The translations under genes and the position numbers were made by a program. A stretch of 20,155 bases of DNA from Planctomycetota bacterium (GTDB lineage: Bacteria; Planctomycetota; Planctomycetia; Pirellulales; Pirellulaceae). A model generated the notes under the pieces. It had not been told where the DNA came from, made no database searches, and saw nothing but the letters and a program-made list of their open reading frames with translations. This document shows positions 1 through 6,703 of this stretch, in pieces; within the stretch, counting starts at the first letter, position 1; each line of letters opens with the position of its first letter. The stretch covers positions 1-20,155 of the forward strand of contig JAJSAJ010000339.1 in the NCBI GenBank assembly GCA_024274855.1. The letters run 5' to 3'.

Positions 1-116
1 CCGGTCAAGTTTGACACATATTGCATCAACCCGAAGTACAATCGAAGAAAGAAGTTACCAATAGGGGCTGCAATCCGATTTGGTGTCATCTTCGGCCGTG
101 AACGGTTTAGACCGCG

Positions 117-156
117 TCAGTGCCTTTCAGTGCCTTTCAGTCCCCTTCAGTACCCC
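117..156. repeat. Short tandem repeat, 10 bp period
   Basis: Units ending in TTCAG follow one another with a 10 bp period: two identical TGCCTTTCAG units, a variant TCCCCTTCAG and a partial fourth. It lies about 120 bp upstream of the kdsB start in otherwise featureless leader DNA. Seen directly; no function is assigned. Confidence 0.6.
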
Positions 157-276
157 CCGCTGGGGAGGTGCGGACGGGCCGCTTGAGCGCCGCGCGGTCG
201 GTTCGGTGTGCTACGGCTGTCTTGGCCGCGTGGCACGACAAGACAGAGTTTCTATCATGTTGCCAGGGAGATGGTC

Positions 277-1059
277 ATGGATGGCCCGGCTCTTAAGCTC
301 CGCGTTCACTACCACAGCCATATTGTCATTCCTGCTCGTCTTGCGTCGACTCGGCTGCCCCGCAAGTTGCTGCTTCGAGAAACGGGAAAACCGGTAATTC
401 AGCACACGTACGAGGCGGCTATGGGGGCCTCGCGGCCGATGGGGATTTGTGTTGCTGCTGATCATGAGGAGATTGCCGCGGAAGTGCGTCGGTTCGGCGG
501 TCGGGTCGTGATGACTGACCCGCATGCGGCTAGTGGCACGGACCGTGTTGCGGAAGTCGCCCGATCGATGCCGGAGGTCGACGTGTTCATTAATGTGCAA
601 GGGGATGAGCCTGAAATTTCGGCGGCCGCGATCGACTTGGTTGTCGAGATGCTTGAACGGAATCCAACGGCCATGATGTCGACTTTGGCCACACCTATTC
701 GAACACGCCAGAAGCTCGAAGATCCAGCTTGTGTGAAAGTTGTCCGTAATGCAGTCGGTGAAGCTCTCTATTTCAGTCGAAGTCCGATTCCCTATGCGCG
801 TCAGTGGGATGACAAGTTGCTCCGTGCCGATCCGCCCTGCTATTTGCAGCACTTGGGGCTCTATGCGTACCGACGGTCATTTCTCCTGAAAATGGCCCAA
901 CTTCCCCCTTCTCCACTGGAACAAATCGAGAAGCTCGAGCAACTCCGAGTCTTGGCGGCGGGCCAAACGATTCTGGTCGGGGTGGTCGACGAACCGTCGA
1001 TTGGCATCGATACCTGGGATGACTATCGGGCGTTTGTCAGTCGGGTCGCGAACTGCTAA
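277..1059 (+). CDS. kdsB: 3-deoxy-manno-octulosonate cytidylyltransferase (CMP-KDO synthetase)
   Basis: This cytoplasmic enzyme joins CTP and KDO to give CMP-KDO and pyrophosphate, activating KDO for the LPS inner core. The 260-residue product matches the family's usual ~250. Visible motifs are the N-terminal nucleotide-binding segment IPARLASTRLPRKLL (about residues 18-32), the metal-binding NVQGDEP (106-112), the FSRSPIPYAR segment, LEQIEKLEQLR, and the C-terminal GIDTWDDYRAF block. I chose the ATG at 277 because AGGGAG at 265-270 sits six bases upstream. An ATG at 271 abuts that site, and the longer in-frame start at 208 adds residues with no family resemblance. The gene ends in TAA and is followed by pyrG on the same strand after a 168 bp gap, a pairing that makes metabolic sense because PyrG supplies CTP. 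Confidence 0.95.
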   Translation: MDGPALKLRVHYHSHIVIPARLASTRLPRKLLLRETGKPVIQHTYEAAMGASRPMGICVAADHEEIAAEVRRFGGRVVMTDPHAASGTDRVAEVARSMPEVDVFINVQGDEPEISAAAIDLVVEMLERNPTAMMSTLATPIRTRQKLEDPACVKVVRNAVGEALYFSRSPIPYARQWDDKLLRADPPCYLQHLGLYAYRRSFLLKMAQLPPSPLEQIEKLEQLRVLAAGQTILVGVVDEPSIGIDTWDDYRAFVSRVANC

Positions 1060-1227
1060 GATGCACTCCCAGGGTTGGGCACCCAGGGGCTCGCGATTGT
1101 CCCGCTCCGGGGCCACTTCTTCTACTTCAACTATTTGTGTGACAAGGGTTTGCGCACGCCGTTGCGTCATTGCCCGTGGATCCGCATAGTTCTCCATTTC
1201 TTGCAGCCAGGAAGGTTTGACCGATCG

Positions 1228-2847
1228 ATGACGAAGCATATTTTTGTGACCGGCGGCGTGGTCAGCTCGTTGGGCAAAGGGCTAACCAGCGCATCGATTG
1301 GAATGCTGTTGGAACAGCGTGGATTGCATGTTCGCATGCAGAAGCTCGACCCGTATATCAACGTTGATCCGGGAACGATGAGCCCGTACCAGCATGGTGA
1401 AGTTTACGTGTTGGACGATGGAAGCGAAACGGACTTGGATTTGGGGCACTACGAGCGATTCACGCACAGTCCGCTGACTCGGGATGCCAACTATACAACC
1501 GGCCAAATCTATCTGTCGGTCATCGAAAAAGAGCGTCGGGGCGAGTTTCTGGGCAAGACCGTTCAGGTCATTCCACACGTTACGAACGAGATCAAGCGTG
1601 TTATTCGCAAGCTGGATGGGCCGGATGTTGATGTTGTAATCACTGAAATTGGCGGTACGGTCGGTGACATCGAAAGCCAGCCTTTCTTGGAAGCCATTCG
1701 CCAGTTTTCTCTGGATGAGGGAAAGGAGCAGTGTCTTTATATTCACCTGACCCTGGTTCCTTATCTTAAGGCAGCGGGTGAGCTGAAGACGAAGCCGACG
1801 CAGCATTCAGTGGGGCGATTGCGCGAAATCGGTATTCAACCGGACATCTTGATCTGCCGGACCGAACGGTCAATCAGCCGCGAGGATCGCGAGAAAATTG
1901 CGTTGTTTTGCAATGTACCGTTCAATTGTGTCATCGAAGAAAAAGACAAGGATTTCTCCATCTACGAAGTGCCACTGAGTCTCGTGGAGAATGATCTCGA
2001 CAAACTCATTGTTAAACAGCTCGGATTGCCTGTTGGAACACTCGATCTGGAGAACTGGCGAGATCTGTTGCACCGGCTCCGCAATCCCAAACACGAAATC
2101 AGCATCGCGGTGGTCGGCAAATACGCACAGCATTTCGATGCCTATAAGTCGATTTATGAAGCATTGGACCATGCAGGAATTCGCCACCGTGCCCAGGTGC
2201 GAATCGCTCGCATTCAGAGTGAGTCGATCGAGCGGGAGGGAGCCGAACGTCTGCTGGCCGGCTATGATGGCCTGCTTGTTCCCGGGGGATTTGGCGAGCG
2301 GGGCATCGAGGGCAAAGTCGACGCAATTCGATTTGCTCGCGAACGCGGTATTCCTTTTTTCGGAATCTGTTTGGGCCTGCAGTGCGCCGCGATCGAATTC
2401 GCCAGAAATGTTATCGGCTTACAGGGTGCCCATTCGACTGAGTTTGACAAGGATACGCCTGACCCAGTGATTTGTTTGTTGAACGAACAGCGTGAAATTA
2501 CCGAGAAAGGTGGGACGATGCGTCTTGGTGCTCAACCGGCTGTTCTGGCTCCGGAGAGCAAGGTACGGGCCTGTTACGGTACGGACACGATTTCCGAACG
2601 TCATCGCCATCGTTATGAATTCAACAATACATATCGTCGCCAATACCTGGACCATGGCATTCAGTTCGCCGGTACGGATCCCGAGGACACCTTGGTCGAG
2701 ATCTTTGAGTTACCGGCACATCCCTGGTTCGTTGCGGTGCAGTTTCACCCGGAGTTCAAGTCGAAGCCGACGGCGGCTCACCCGCTGTTTGCCGGGTTTG
2801 TGCAAGCGGCCATCGAGCGGCATGCAGCCGATAAAGATCGATCATGA
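1228..2847 (+). CDS. pyrG: CTP synthase (glutamine-hydrolysing)
   Basis: It converts UTP, ATP and glutamine to CTP in the cytoplasm, the last step of de novo pyrimidine nucleotide synthesis. The 539-residue product has the normal length and both domains. The N-terminal amidoligase domain carries the P-loop GGVVSSLGKG (9-18) and EIGGTVGDIESQPF (140-153). The C-terminal class I glutamine amidotransferase domain has the oxyanion segment PGGFGERG (352-359), nucleophile Cys381 in GICLGLQ, and the His507/Glu509 pair in QFHPEF. The ATG at 1228 is preceded by AGGAAGG at 1209-1215, a rather long spacing. The frame is open back to 1075, but those 51 residues are not PyrG-like. It probably shares a transcript with kdsB and with the DUF1844 gene, whose start is 37 bp beyond its TGA stop. 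Confidence 0.97.
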   Translation: MTKHIFVTGGVVSSLGKGLTSASIGMLLEQRGLHVRMQKLDPYINVDPGTMSPYQHGEVYVLDDGSETDLDLGHYERFTHSPLTRDANYTTGQIYLSVIEKERRGEFLGKTVQVIPHVTNEIKRVIRKLDGPDVDVVITEIGGTVGDIESQPFLEAIRQFSLDEGKEQCLYIHLTLVPYLKAAGELKTKPTQHSVGRLREIGIQPDILICRTERSISREDREKIALFCNVPFNCVIEEKDKDFSIYEVPLSLVENDLDKLIVKQLGLPVGTLDLENWRDLLHRLRNPKHEISIAVVGKYAQHFDAYKSIYEALDHAGIRHRAQVRIARIQSESIEREGAERLLAGYDGLLVPGGFGERGIEGKVDAIRFARERGIPFFGICLGLQCAAIEFARNVIGLQGAHSTEFDKDTPDPVICLLNEQREITEKGGTMRLGAQPAVLAPESKVRACYGTDTISERHRHRYEFNNTYRRQYLDHGIQFAGTDPEDTLVEIFELPAHPWFVAVQFHPEFKSKPTAAHPLFAGFVQAAIERHAADKDRS

Positions 2848-2884
2848 CGAACAGCAGTACAAGAAAAATGAAAGTGATTTGACC

Positions 2885-3325
2885 ATGAATGATGCACAAT
2901 CGGACAAGTCCAAGGTAATTGTTGATGAAGATTGGAAGAGCCGCGTGCAAGCAGAAAAGGAAGCAGCCAAGAATGCGGCCGCGGGTGAGGCGGCAAAACC
3001 GGCGACGGCAAGCGACACAGCTGCTAGCGACGCATCGGAACAGTCACTTCAGTTGCCAGAGCCGTCGTTTTCACTCTTGATCACCACGCTGGCTACTCAG
3101 GTGCTCGCCGGACTCGGCCAGACCGGGGGCCCCGAGCCATCGGATGAAGTTCCCGTCAACCTTGATCTTGCCAAACACTACATCGATACGCTGGAACTAC
3201 TTGAAAAAAAGACGGCAGGAAACCTGACCGAGGACGAGTCGCAGTTGCTGACCCGATTTCTCTATGAACTGCGGATGCTGTTTGTTTCCGTGCGCAACCA
3301 AGTTAAGAGCAAGCCGAATAGCTGA
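2885..3325 (+). CDS. DUF1844 family protein
   Basis: A 146-residue protein of unknown function. Residues 1-55 are charged and then Ala/Thr/Ser-rich, probably disordered. From about residue 57 it matches what I know of the DUF1844 family: a hydrophobic segment FSLLITTLATQVLAGLGQ, a Pro/Glu linker, then two amphipathic helices including LDLAKHYIDTLELLEKKT and LTEDESQLLTRFLYELRMLFV. The ATG at 2885 gives this layout; only a weak purine-rich stretch precedes it. The frame is open far upstream across the end of pyrG, but that part is the shadow of pyrG. The position 37 bp after pyrG suggests co-transcription. No catalytic residues are recognisable. Confidence 0.85.
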   Translation: MNDAQSDKSKVIVDEDWKSRVQAEKEAAKNAAAGEAAKPATASDTAASDASEQSLQLPEPSFSLLITTLATQVLAGLGQTGGPEPSDEVPVNLDLAKHYIDTLELLEKKTAGNLTEDESQLLTRFLYELRMLFVSVRNQVKSKPNS

Positions 3326-3425
3326 TGCGTCGGTCCCGGTCTTAGCACGTAGGGTGTGACCAGTTCGCCGTCGAGAGTTCTCCATCTTCCGTAACCTTCA
3401 CGGCGAGCGCCGGCACACCAGCAGG

Positions 3426-3635
3426 CTCTCGAGCTAAAAAGCATGTGCTGAAAATCCCCTTTCCGCTCGCTCCCCGCCGCCTTTGGCGGCGGGGAGCGAG
3501 CGGCCGTCGGCATGCCATGACATGCCGGCCTTAGCTCAATAGACTCGCTCACCAACGGCACAAGGCCGTTGGGGTCGATCCGCCGAAAAAACAGCAGCGA
3601 AATACAAATCCTACTGCAGACGGCTAAATAGTTAC
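3426..3635. repeat. Dispersed hairpin-rich repeat, copy 1
   Basis: A ~210 bp block closely similar (roughly 90% by eye) to 17710-17915 in the same orientation. It contains a perfect 18 bp inverted repeat (3464-3481 and 3485-3502) closed by TTT, a second imperfect palindrome around GGCATG/CATGCC at about 3509-3526, and a third stem CCAACGGC/GCCGTTGG at about 3553-3573. Compared with copy 2 it has a six-base gain inside the second palindrome. It lies between the convergent DUF1844 gene and the small membrane gene. A minus-strand reading frame crosses it, but the frame is not conserved between copies, so I read it as non-coding. Confidence 0.9.
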
Positions 3636-3777
3636 GCATTTTTCAGTTTTCATTGTAACCTTTTCAATTTCCCGCGTTGAGCCGGAAGTTCGTGTGATGC
3701 CAAACGCCCATTCCAGCCCTGAGATCACATGGCAGATCAACCTGGCCAGAAAAACTTCTTGCCATTTTGCGCAAAAG

Positions 3778-3811
3778 TTGACCGGTAACTGTGGACTTGA
3801 CCGGTAACTGT
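3778..3811. repeat. 15 bp direct repeat beside a stop codon
   Basis: TTGACCGGTAACTGT occurs at 3778-3792 and again at 3797-3811 (period 19 bp), ending immediately before the last codons of the minus-strand gene at 3812. The reverse complement of its CTTGACCGG core is also present at bases 1-9 of the window. Seen directly; origin unknown. Confidence 0.7.
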
Positions 3812-4285
3812 CTATTCCCCCATAGCAATGATGTGTTTCCCGGCTTTCTCTCCTCGTTTTCGTCTCGTCATTGGCGTAAGTTGCACGGAGCCGATCAGTG
3901 CCGCAATCTGGTCGACCACCCGTTTCGGCTGTGCCAGGATCAAGTAATGGTCTTCGTCTTCGTAAATATCGAGTCGAACGCGACACTTGTAAAATTTGAG
4001 CGTCGATACGGTTTGTTCGACCAAGCGTCGAGGGATTCGGCGGTCGCGGGCACCGTGCAAGAACAACATTTCGAGCCGACGACGACGCTTGAACCACTCT
4101 CGCGAATAGTACCCGATCGTGCAGTAGGCCAATCCGGCGAGCACGGTCACACCCAATCCAACTGTCCGCCCTCGCCATGTCGCACTCAGCGCGCAAAGCA
4201 GCACACCGATCGCAAACGAACTCACAATCGGAACCCCCATAAAGATCCGAGCCGCACTGCCGAGAACTCTTTTTCCGAACATCAT
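3812..4285 (-). CDS. Small membrane protein with partial alpha/beta-hydrolase-like C-terminus
   Basis: A 157-residue product. Two hydrophobic segments (about 15-35 and 42-60) predict membrane insertion, followed by a basic stop-transfer stretch (FKRRRR, 65-70). Residues 72-131 resemble the distal part of alpha/beta hydrolases: a strand with LHGARD placing Asp81, then RLDIYEDEDHY placing His113, then a C-terminal helix. The nucleophile-bearing part (GxSxG) is absent and there is no room for it upstream, because the glnA terminator lies within 165 bp. It may therefore be a decayed or domain-swapped hydrolase remnant, or a real small membrane protein. Two adjacent ATGs (4285, 4282) are possible starts and no Shine-Dalgarno sequence is evident. 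The stop lies beside a 15 bp direct repeat. Confidence 0.55.
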   Translation of the reverse strand: MMFGKRVLGSAARIFMGVPIVSSFAIGVLLCALSATWRGRTVGLGVTVLAGLAYCTIGYYSREWFKRRRRLEMLFLHGARDRRIPRRLVEQTVSTLKFYKCRVRLDIYEDEDHYLILAQPKRVVDQIAALIGSVQLTPMTRRKRGEKAGKHIIAMGE

Positions 4286-4449
4286 TGCATTGAGTTGACT
4301 TGATTTGAGAATCGATCAACGACCGGGCGACGATTATACTCCGGATCCGGTCGGTCGTGTTAGTCTGACTGCCGCGTCTGTTTGGGGAGGCTTCCTCGGT
4401 CAGCATCTTGTGAAGACACCACGACCGCTGACGAAAATAGACCACTACG

Positions 4450-4490
4450 AAAAAAACCTCGTTCCACTGCGGTTGGCAATCGGAACGAGG
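4450..4490 (-). terminator. Intrinsic terminator of glnA
   Basis: Read on the minus strand, a perfect 9 bp stem GGAACGAGG/CCTCGTTCC (4482-4490 with 4457-4465), with a 16-base loop, is followed directly by a run of seven T at 4456-4450. It starts 29 bases past the glnA stop codon. This is the clearest factor-independent terminator in the window. Confidence 0.9.
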
Positions 4491-4519
4491 CTTTGTGTTG
4501 ACCGATGTCGGTTCTTCGA

Positions 4520-5932
4520 TCAAATGTCGTAATACAAACAAAATTCGTATGGATGCGGTCGTAAACGCATGGCATCCACTTCGTTCTCCCGTTTGTACGT
4601 AATCCATGTCGACTCAACGTCTGAGGTGAAGACGTCGCCCTTCAGAAGGAACTCGTGGTCCTTCTCCAATGCTCGCAACGCGGCACTCAGCGATGCGGGC
4701 GTCTTGGGAACTGCCAACGCCTCTTCCGGCGGCAAGTCATAGATGTCCTTATCAAGCGGGTCACCTGGACTGATCTTGTTCTGAATCCCATCAATCACCG
4801 CCATCAGCAAAGCGGAGAACGCCAGATACGGATTGCAGCTGGGATCCGGACAACGGAACTCGACACGTTTTGCTTTCGGACTCGGACTATACATTGGGAT
4901 TCGGCAGGCGGCCGATCGATTACGTTGCGAGTAAGCCAGATTAACGGGCGCTTCGAAACCCGGCACTAGACGCTTATAGCTGTTGGTCGTCGGATTTGTG
5001 AATGCGAGAAGTGCGGCAGCATGTTTCAGAATTCCGCCGATGGCATGCATGGCCATATCGCTCATGCCCGCATAACCACTACCTGCGAATAGCGGTTCGC
5101 CGTTTCTCCACAATGAAATGTGCGTATGCATTCCAGAGCCGTTATCTCCAAAGAGCGGCTTTGGCATAAACGTTGCGGTTTTGTTGTGCTTGGCCGCGAC
5201 GTTCTTGATGATGTACTTGTACATCAACAAGTGATCAGCGATGAGCACCAGCTCGTTGAACCGAAGGTCGATTTCAGCCTGGCCGGCGGTGCCCACTTCG
5301 TGGTGTTGGCATTCGACATTCAGGCCACAGTCGATCATTGTCTGCATCATTTCGTTACGCAGATCCATCTGTTGATCGGCTGGTGGAACGGGGAAATACC
5401 CTTCCTTGTGGCGAAGTTTGTATCCGAGGTTTGGATTCTCGACCCGGCCTCGATTCCACTGGCCCTCGATACTGTAGATGTGATAGTAGCCTTCATGTTC
5501 ATTTTGATCGAATCGAATATCGTCAAAAACAAAGAACTCGGCCTCCGGACCAAAATAGGCCGTGTCGGCGATGCCCGTGCTCTTCAGATGGTTGACGGCT
5601 TTTCGGGCCACATTGCGCGGATCACGACTGTAGTCTTCCCGCGTGATCGGATCCTGGATATTGCAGATCATCGACAGCGTGGGCAGCTCCGTAAACGGAT
5701 CGAGAAATGCCGTATTCGGCTGAGGAACGACCAGCATATCGCTCTCGTGAATCCCTTTCCAGCCTCGGATGCTCGACCCGTCAAACCCCAGGCCATCCTC
5801 GAAAACGTCTTCGTCCAACTTGTTGACGGGGATCGTGAAATGCTGCCACAATCCCGGAAAGTCCATGAATCGGAGATCAACGGCCTTGACGTCTTTCTCA
5901 CGGCATAAAGCCAACACTTCTTTCGGAGTCAC
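4520..5932 (-). CDS. glnA: Glutamine synthetase, type I
   Basis: It makes glutamine from glutamate, ammonia and ATP as a cytoplasmic dodecamer, the main entry of ammonia into metabolism. The 470-residue product has the usual GSI length. Visible motifs are GFDGSS (49-54), the metal-ligand block GPEAEFFVFD with Glu130 and Glu132, the ATP-binding KPLFGDNGSGMHTHISLW (258-275), NRSAACRIP (338-346), and IYDLPPEE with Tyr398. That tyrosine is at the position adenylylated by GlnE in GSI-beta enzymes, so covalent regulation is plausible. The start is GTG at 5932, with AAAGGGA on the minus strand about eight bases upstream. A strong terminator follows the gene, and 770 bp without a gene precedes it, so it appears to be monocistronic. 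No sigma-54 type promoter consensus was found by eye. Confidence 0.97.
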   Translation of the reverse strand: MTPKEVLALCREKDVKAVDLRFMDFPGLWQHFTIPVNKLDEDVFEDGLGFDGSSIRGWKGIHESDMLVVPQPNTAFLDPFTELPTLSMICNIQDPITREDYSRDPRNVARKAVNHLKSTGIADTAYFGPEAEFFVFDDIRFDQNEHEGYYHIYSIEGQWNRGRVENPNLGYKLRHKEGYFPVPPADQQMDLRNEMMQTMIDCGLNVECQHHEVGTAGQAEIDLRFNELVLIADHLLMYKYIIKNVAAKHNKTATFMPKPLFGDNGSGMHTHISLWRNGEPLFAGSGYAGMSDMAMHAIGGILKHAAALLAFTNPTTNSYKRLVPGFEAPVNLAYSQRNRSAACRIPMYSPSPKAKRVEFRCPDPSCNPYLAFSALLMAVIDGIQNKISPGDPLDKDIYDLPPEEALAVPKTPASLSAALRALEKDHEFLLKGDVFTSDVESTWITYKRENEVDAMRLRPHPYEFCLYYDI

Positions 5933-6109
5933 TGTCTGGGTCCCTTTCGATCGCAGTCAAATCGGCCGATGCGTTGGTCGGTGCCACCCTGGCAGTCGAC
6001 GCACCATGCCTTTGGAAATAATGCTTGTTCACTGTCCCAATGCCACAAAGCTGTTGATAGGCTCCGCGAATTGCATGTCGTTTTCTCTGGGGCGAAACCC
6101 GACCATTTT

Positions 6110-6265
6110 GGGTTAACCCCGGCCTTGATCGCAATCCGGTCCAGCAGCAGGCAAACAGGTTCCGGCTGCAGTTCCAAACCTCTTGTAGCGTCCTGGATTA
6201 CGCCATGTCCCGCTCGGCAAGCGGGACCTACCTGGACGACCTTACGATCAAGGCCGTTAACCCCC
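6110..6265. repeat. Inverted-repeat-flanked segment
   Basis: The left arm at about 6110-6131 (GGGTTAAC, three extra bases, GGCCTTGATCG) and the right arm at about 6245-6265 (CGATCAAGGCC, GTTAACCC) are reverse complements apart from a three-base insertion in the left arm. They bracket about 113 bp that includes most of the 77 bp repeat. The layout is MITE-like, but no flanking target-site duplication was identified. Confidence 0.55.
6179..6255 (+). repeat. 77 bp dispersed hairpin repeat, copy A
   Basis: It begins CCTCTTGTAGCGTCCTGG and runs to AAGGCC. The reverse complement of 20079-20155 matches it over the whole 77 bp with only a few substitutions. Inside is a perfect 8 bp stem GTCCCGCT/AGCGGGAC with a five-base loop. 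It lies upstream of glnA. Orientation is arbitrary. Confidence 0.9.
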
Positions 6266-6703
6266 AGCAACCAACGACGAGCTGGGCACGTTAGGTTGCG
6301 TGCCGCGCCTTCTACCTCGCATTCATCGGCCCCGGCAGGCTCTCTGCGGGAGGGGGGCATTGGCCTGAGGGGTCTATCCTCGTCAGATTTCGAGTACCGA
6401 CTGGGGGCAAATCGCCGCAGTAAATTGCAGGAGCCAAACACGTTCTCCCATCGCAGACGGCTAACCGAGGATAGAGGTTTGCCGGCTACTAAGTAAGCAA
6501 GTCCAGTGCCATTCTGCGTGTCCGGAAACTGCTGTGGCAGTTCTTACGTGTTGGCGTACCACGAGTTATGGCCGTCCATGAAAAGTTGGGAATTGTCGAG
6601 GTTCCTCGGGCCTGCCTAATGTCTAAGCATTTCCTGGTGAAATAGCATGCAGGTTGTGCAGATGGTCTGCTTTCGTCGCAGAACGGTTCATGATGATGTG
6701 ATA

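Larger units (their letters stand above)
5933..6703. other. Gene-poor gap upstream of glnA
   Basis: These 770 bp lie between the MMPL gene end and glnA. I see no credible gene; the open frames here are short and resemble no family. It holds an inverted-repeat-flanked segment (6110-6265) with a dispersed 77 bp hairpin repeat inside, and a 9 bp inverted pair CTATCCTCG/CGAGGATAG at 6374-6382 and 6466-6474. The 12 bases GCAGACGGCTAA at about 6453-6464 also occur near the ends of the two 210 bp repeats. The glnA promoter must lie here. Confidence 0.6.

Noticed and set aside
11..42. Sigma-70-like promoter (TTGACA at 11-16, TACAAT at 37-42) upstream of kdsB
   Set aside because: The spacer is 20 bp, outside the usual 16-18, and planctomycete promoters are poorly defined, so I do not list it as a feature.
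3464..3502. The 18 bp hairpin as an intrinsic terminator for the DUF1844 gene
   Set aside because: No T run follows the stem on either strand, and it lies about 140 bp past the stop codon.
3262..3639. Minus-strand frame whose product resembles that of another frame at 17644-17940
   Set aside because: The likeness comes from the underlying DNA repeat. The frames diverge after the second palindrome because of indels not in multiples of three, so this is not a conserved protein.
3624..4607. Minus-strand frame of 327 codons overlapping the small membrane gene and the end of glnA
   Set aside because: It lies in a different frame across glnA's C-terminus and its terminator, and has no recognisable family features.
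5120..5908. Plus-strand frame of 262 codons
   Set aside because: Antisense shadow of glnA, whose motifs are complete on the other strand.
6489..6703. Possible small gene or remnant downstream of the MMPL gene
   Set aside because: Several short frames exist, but none has a start, ribosome site and family likeness together.
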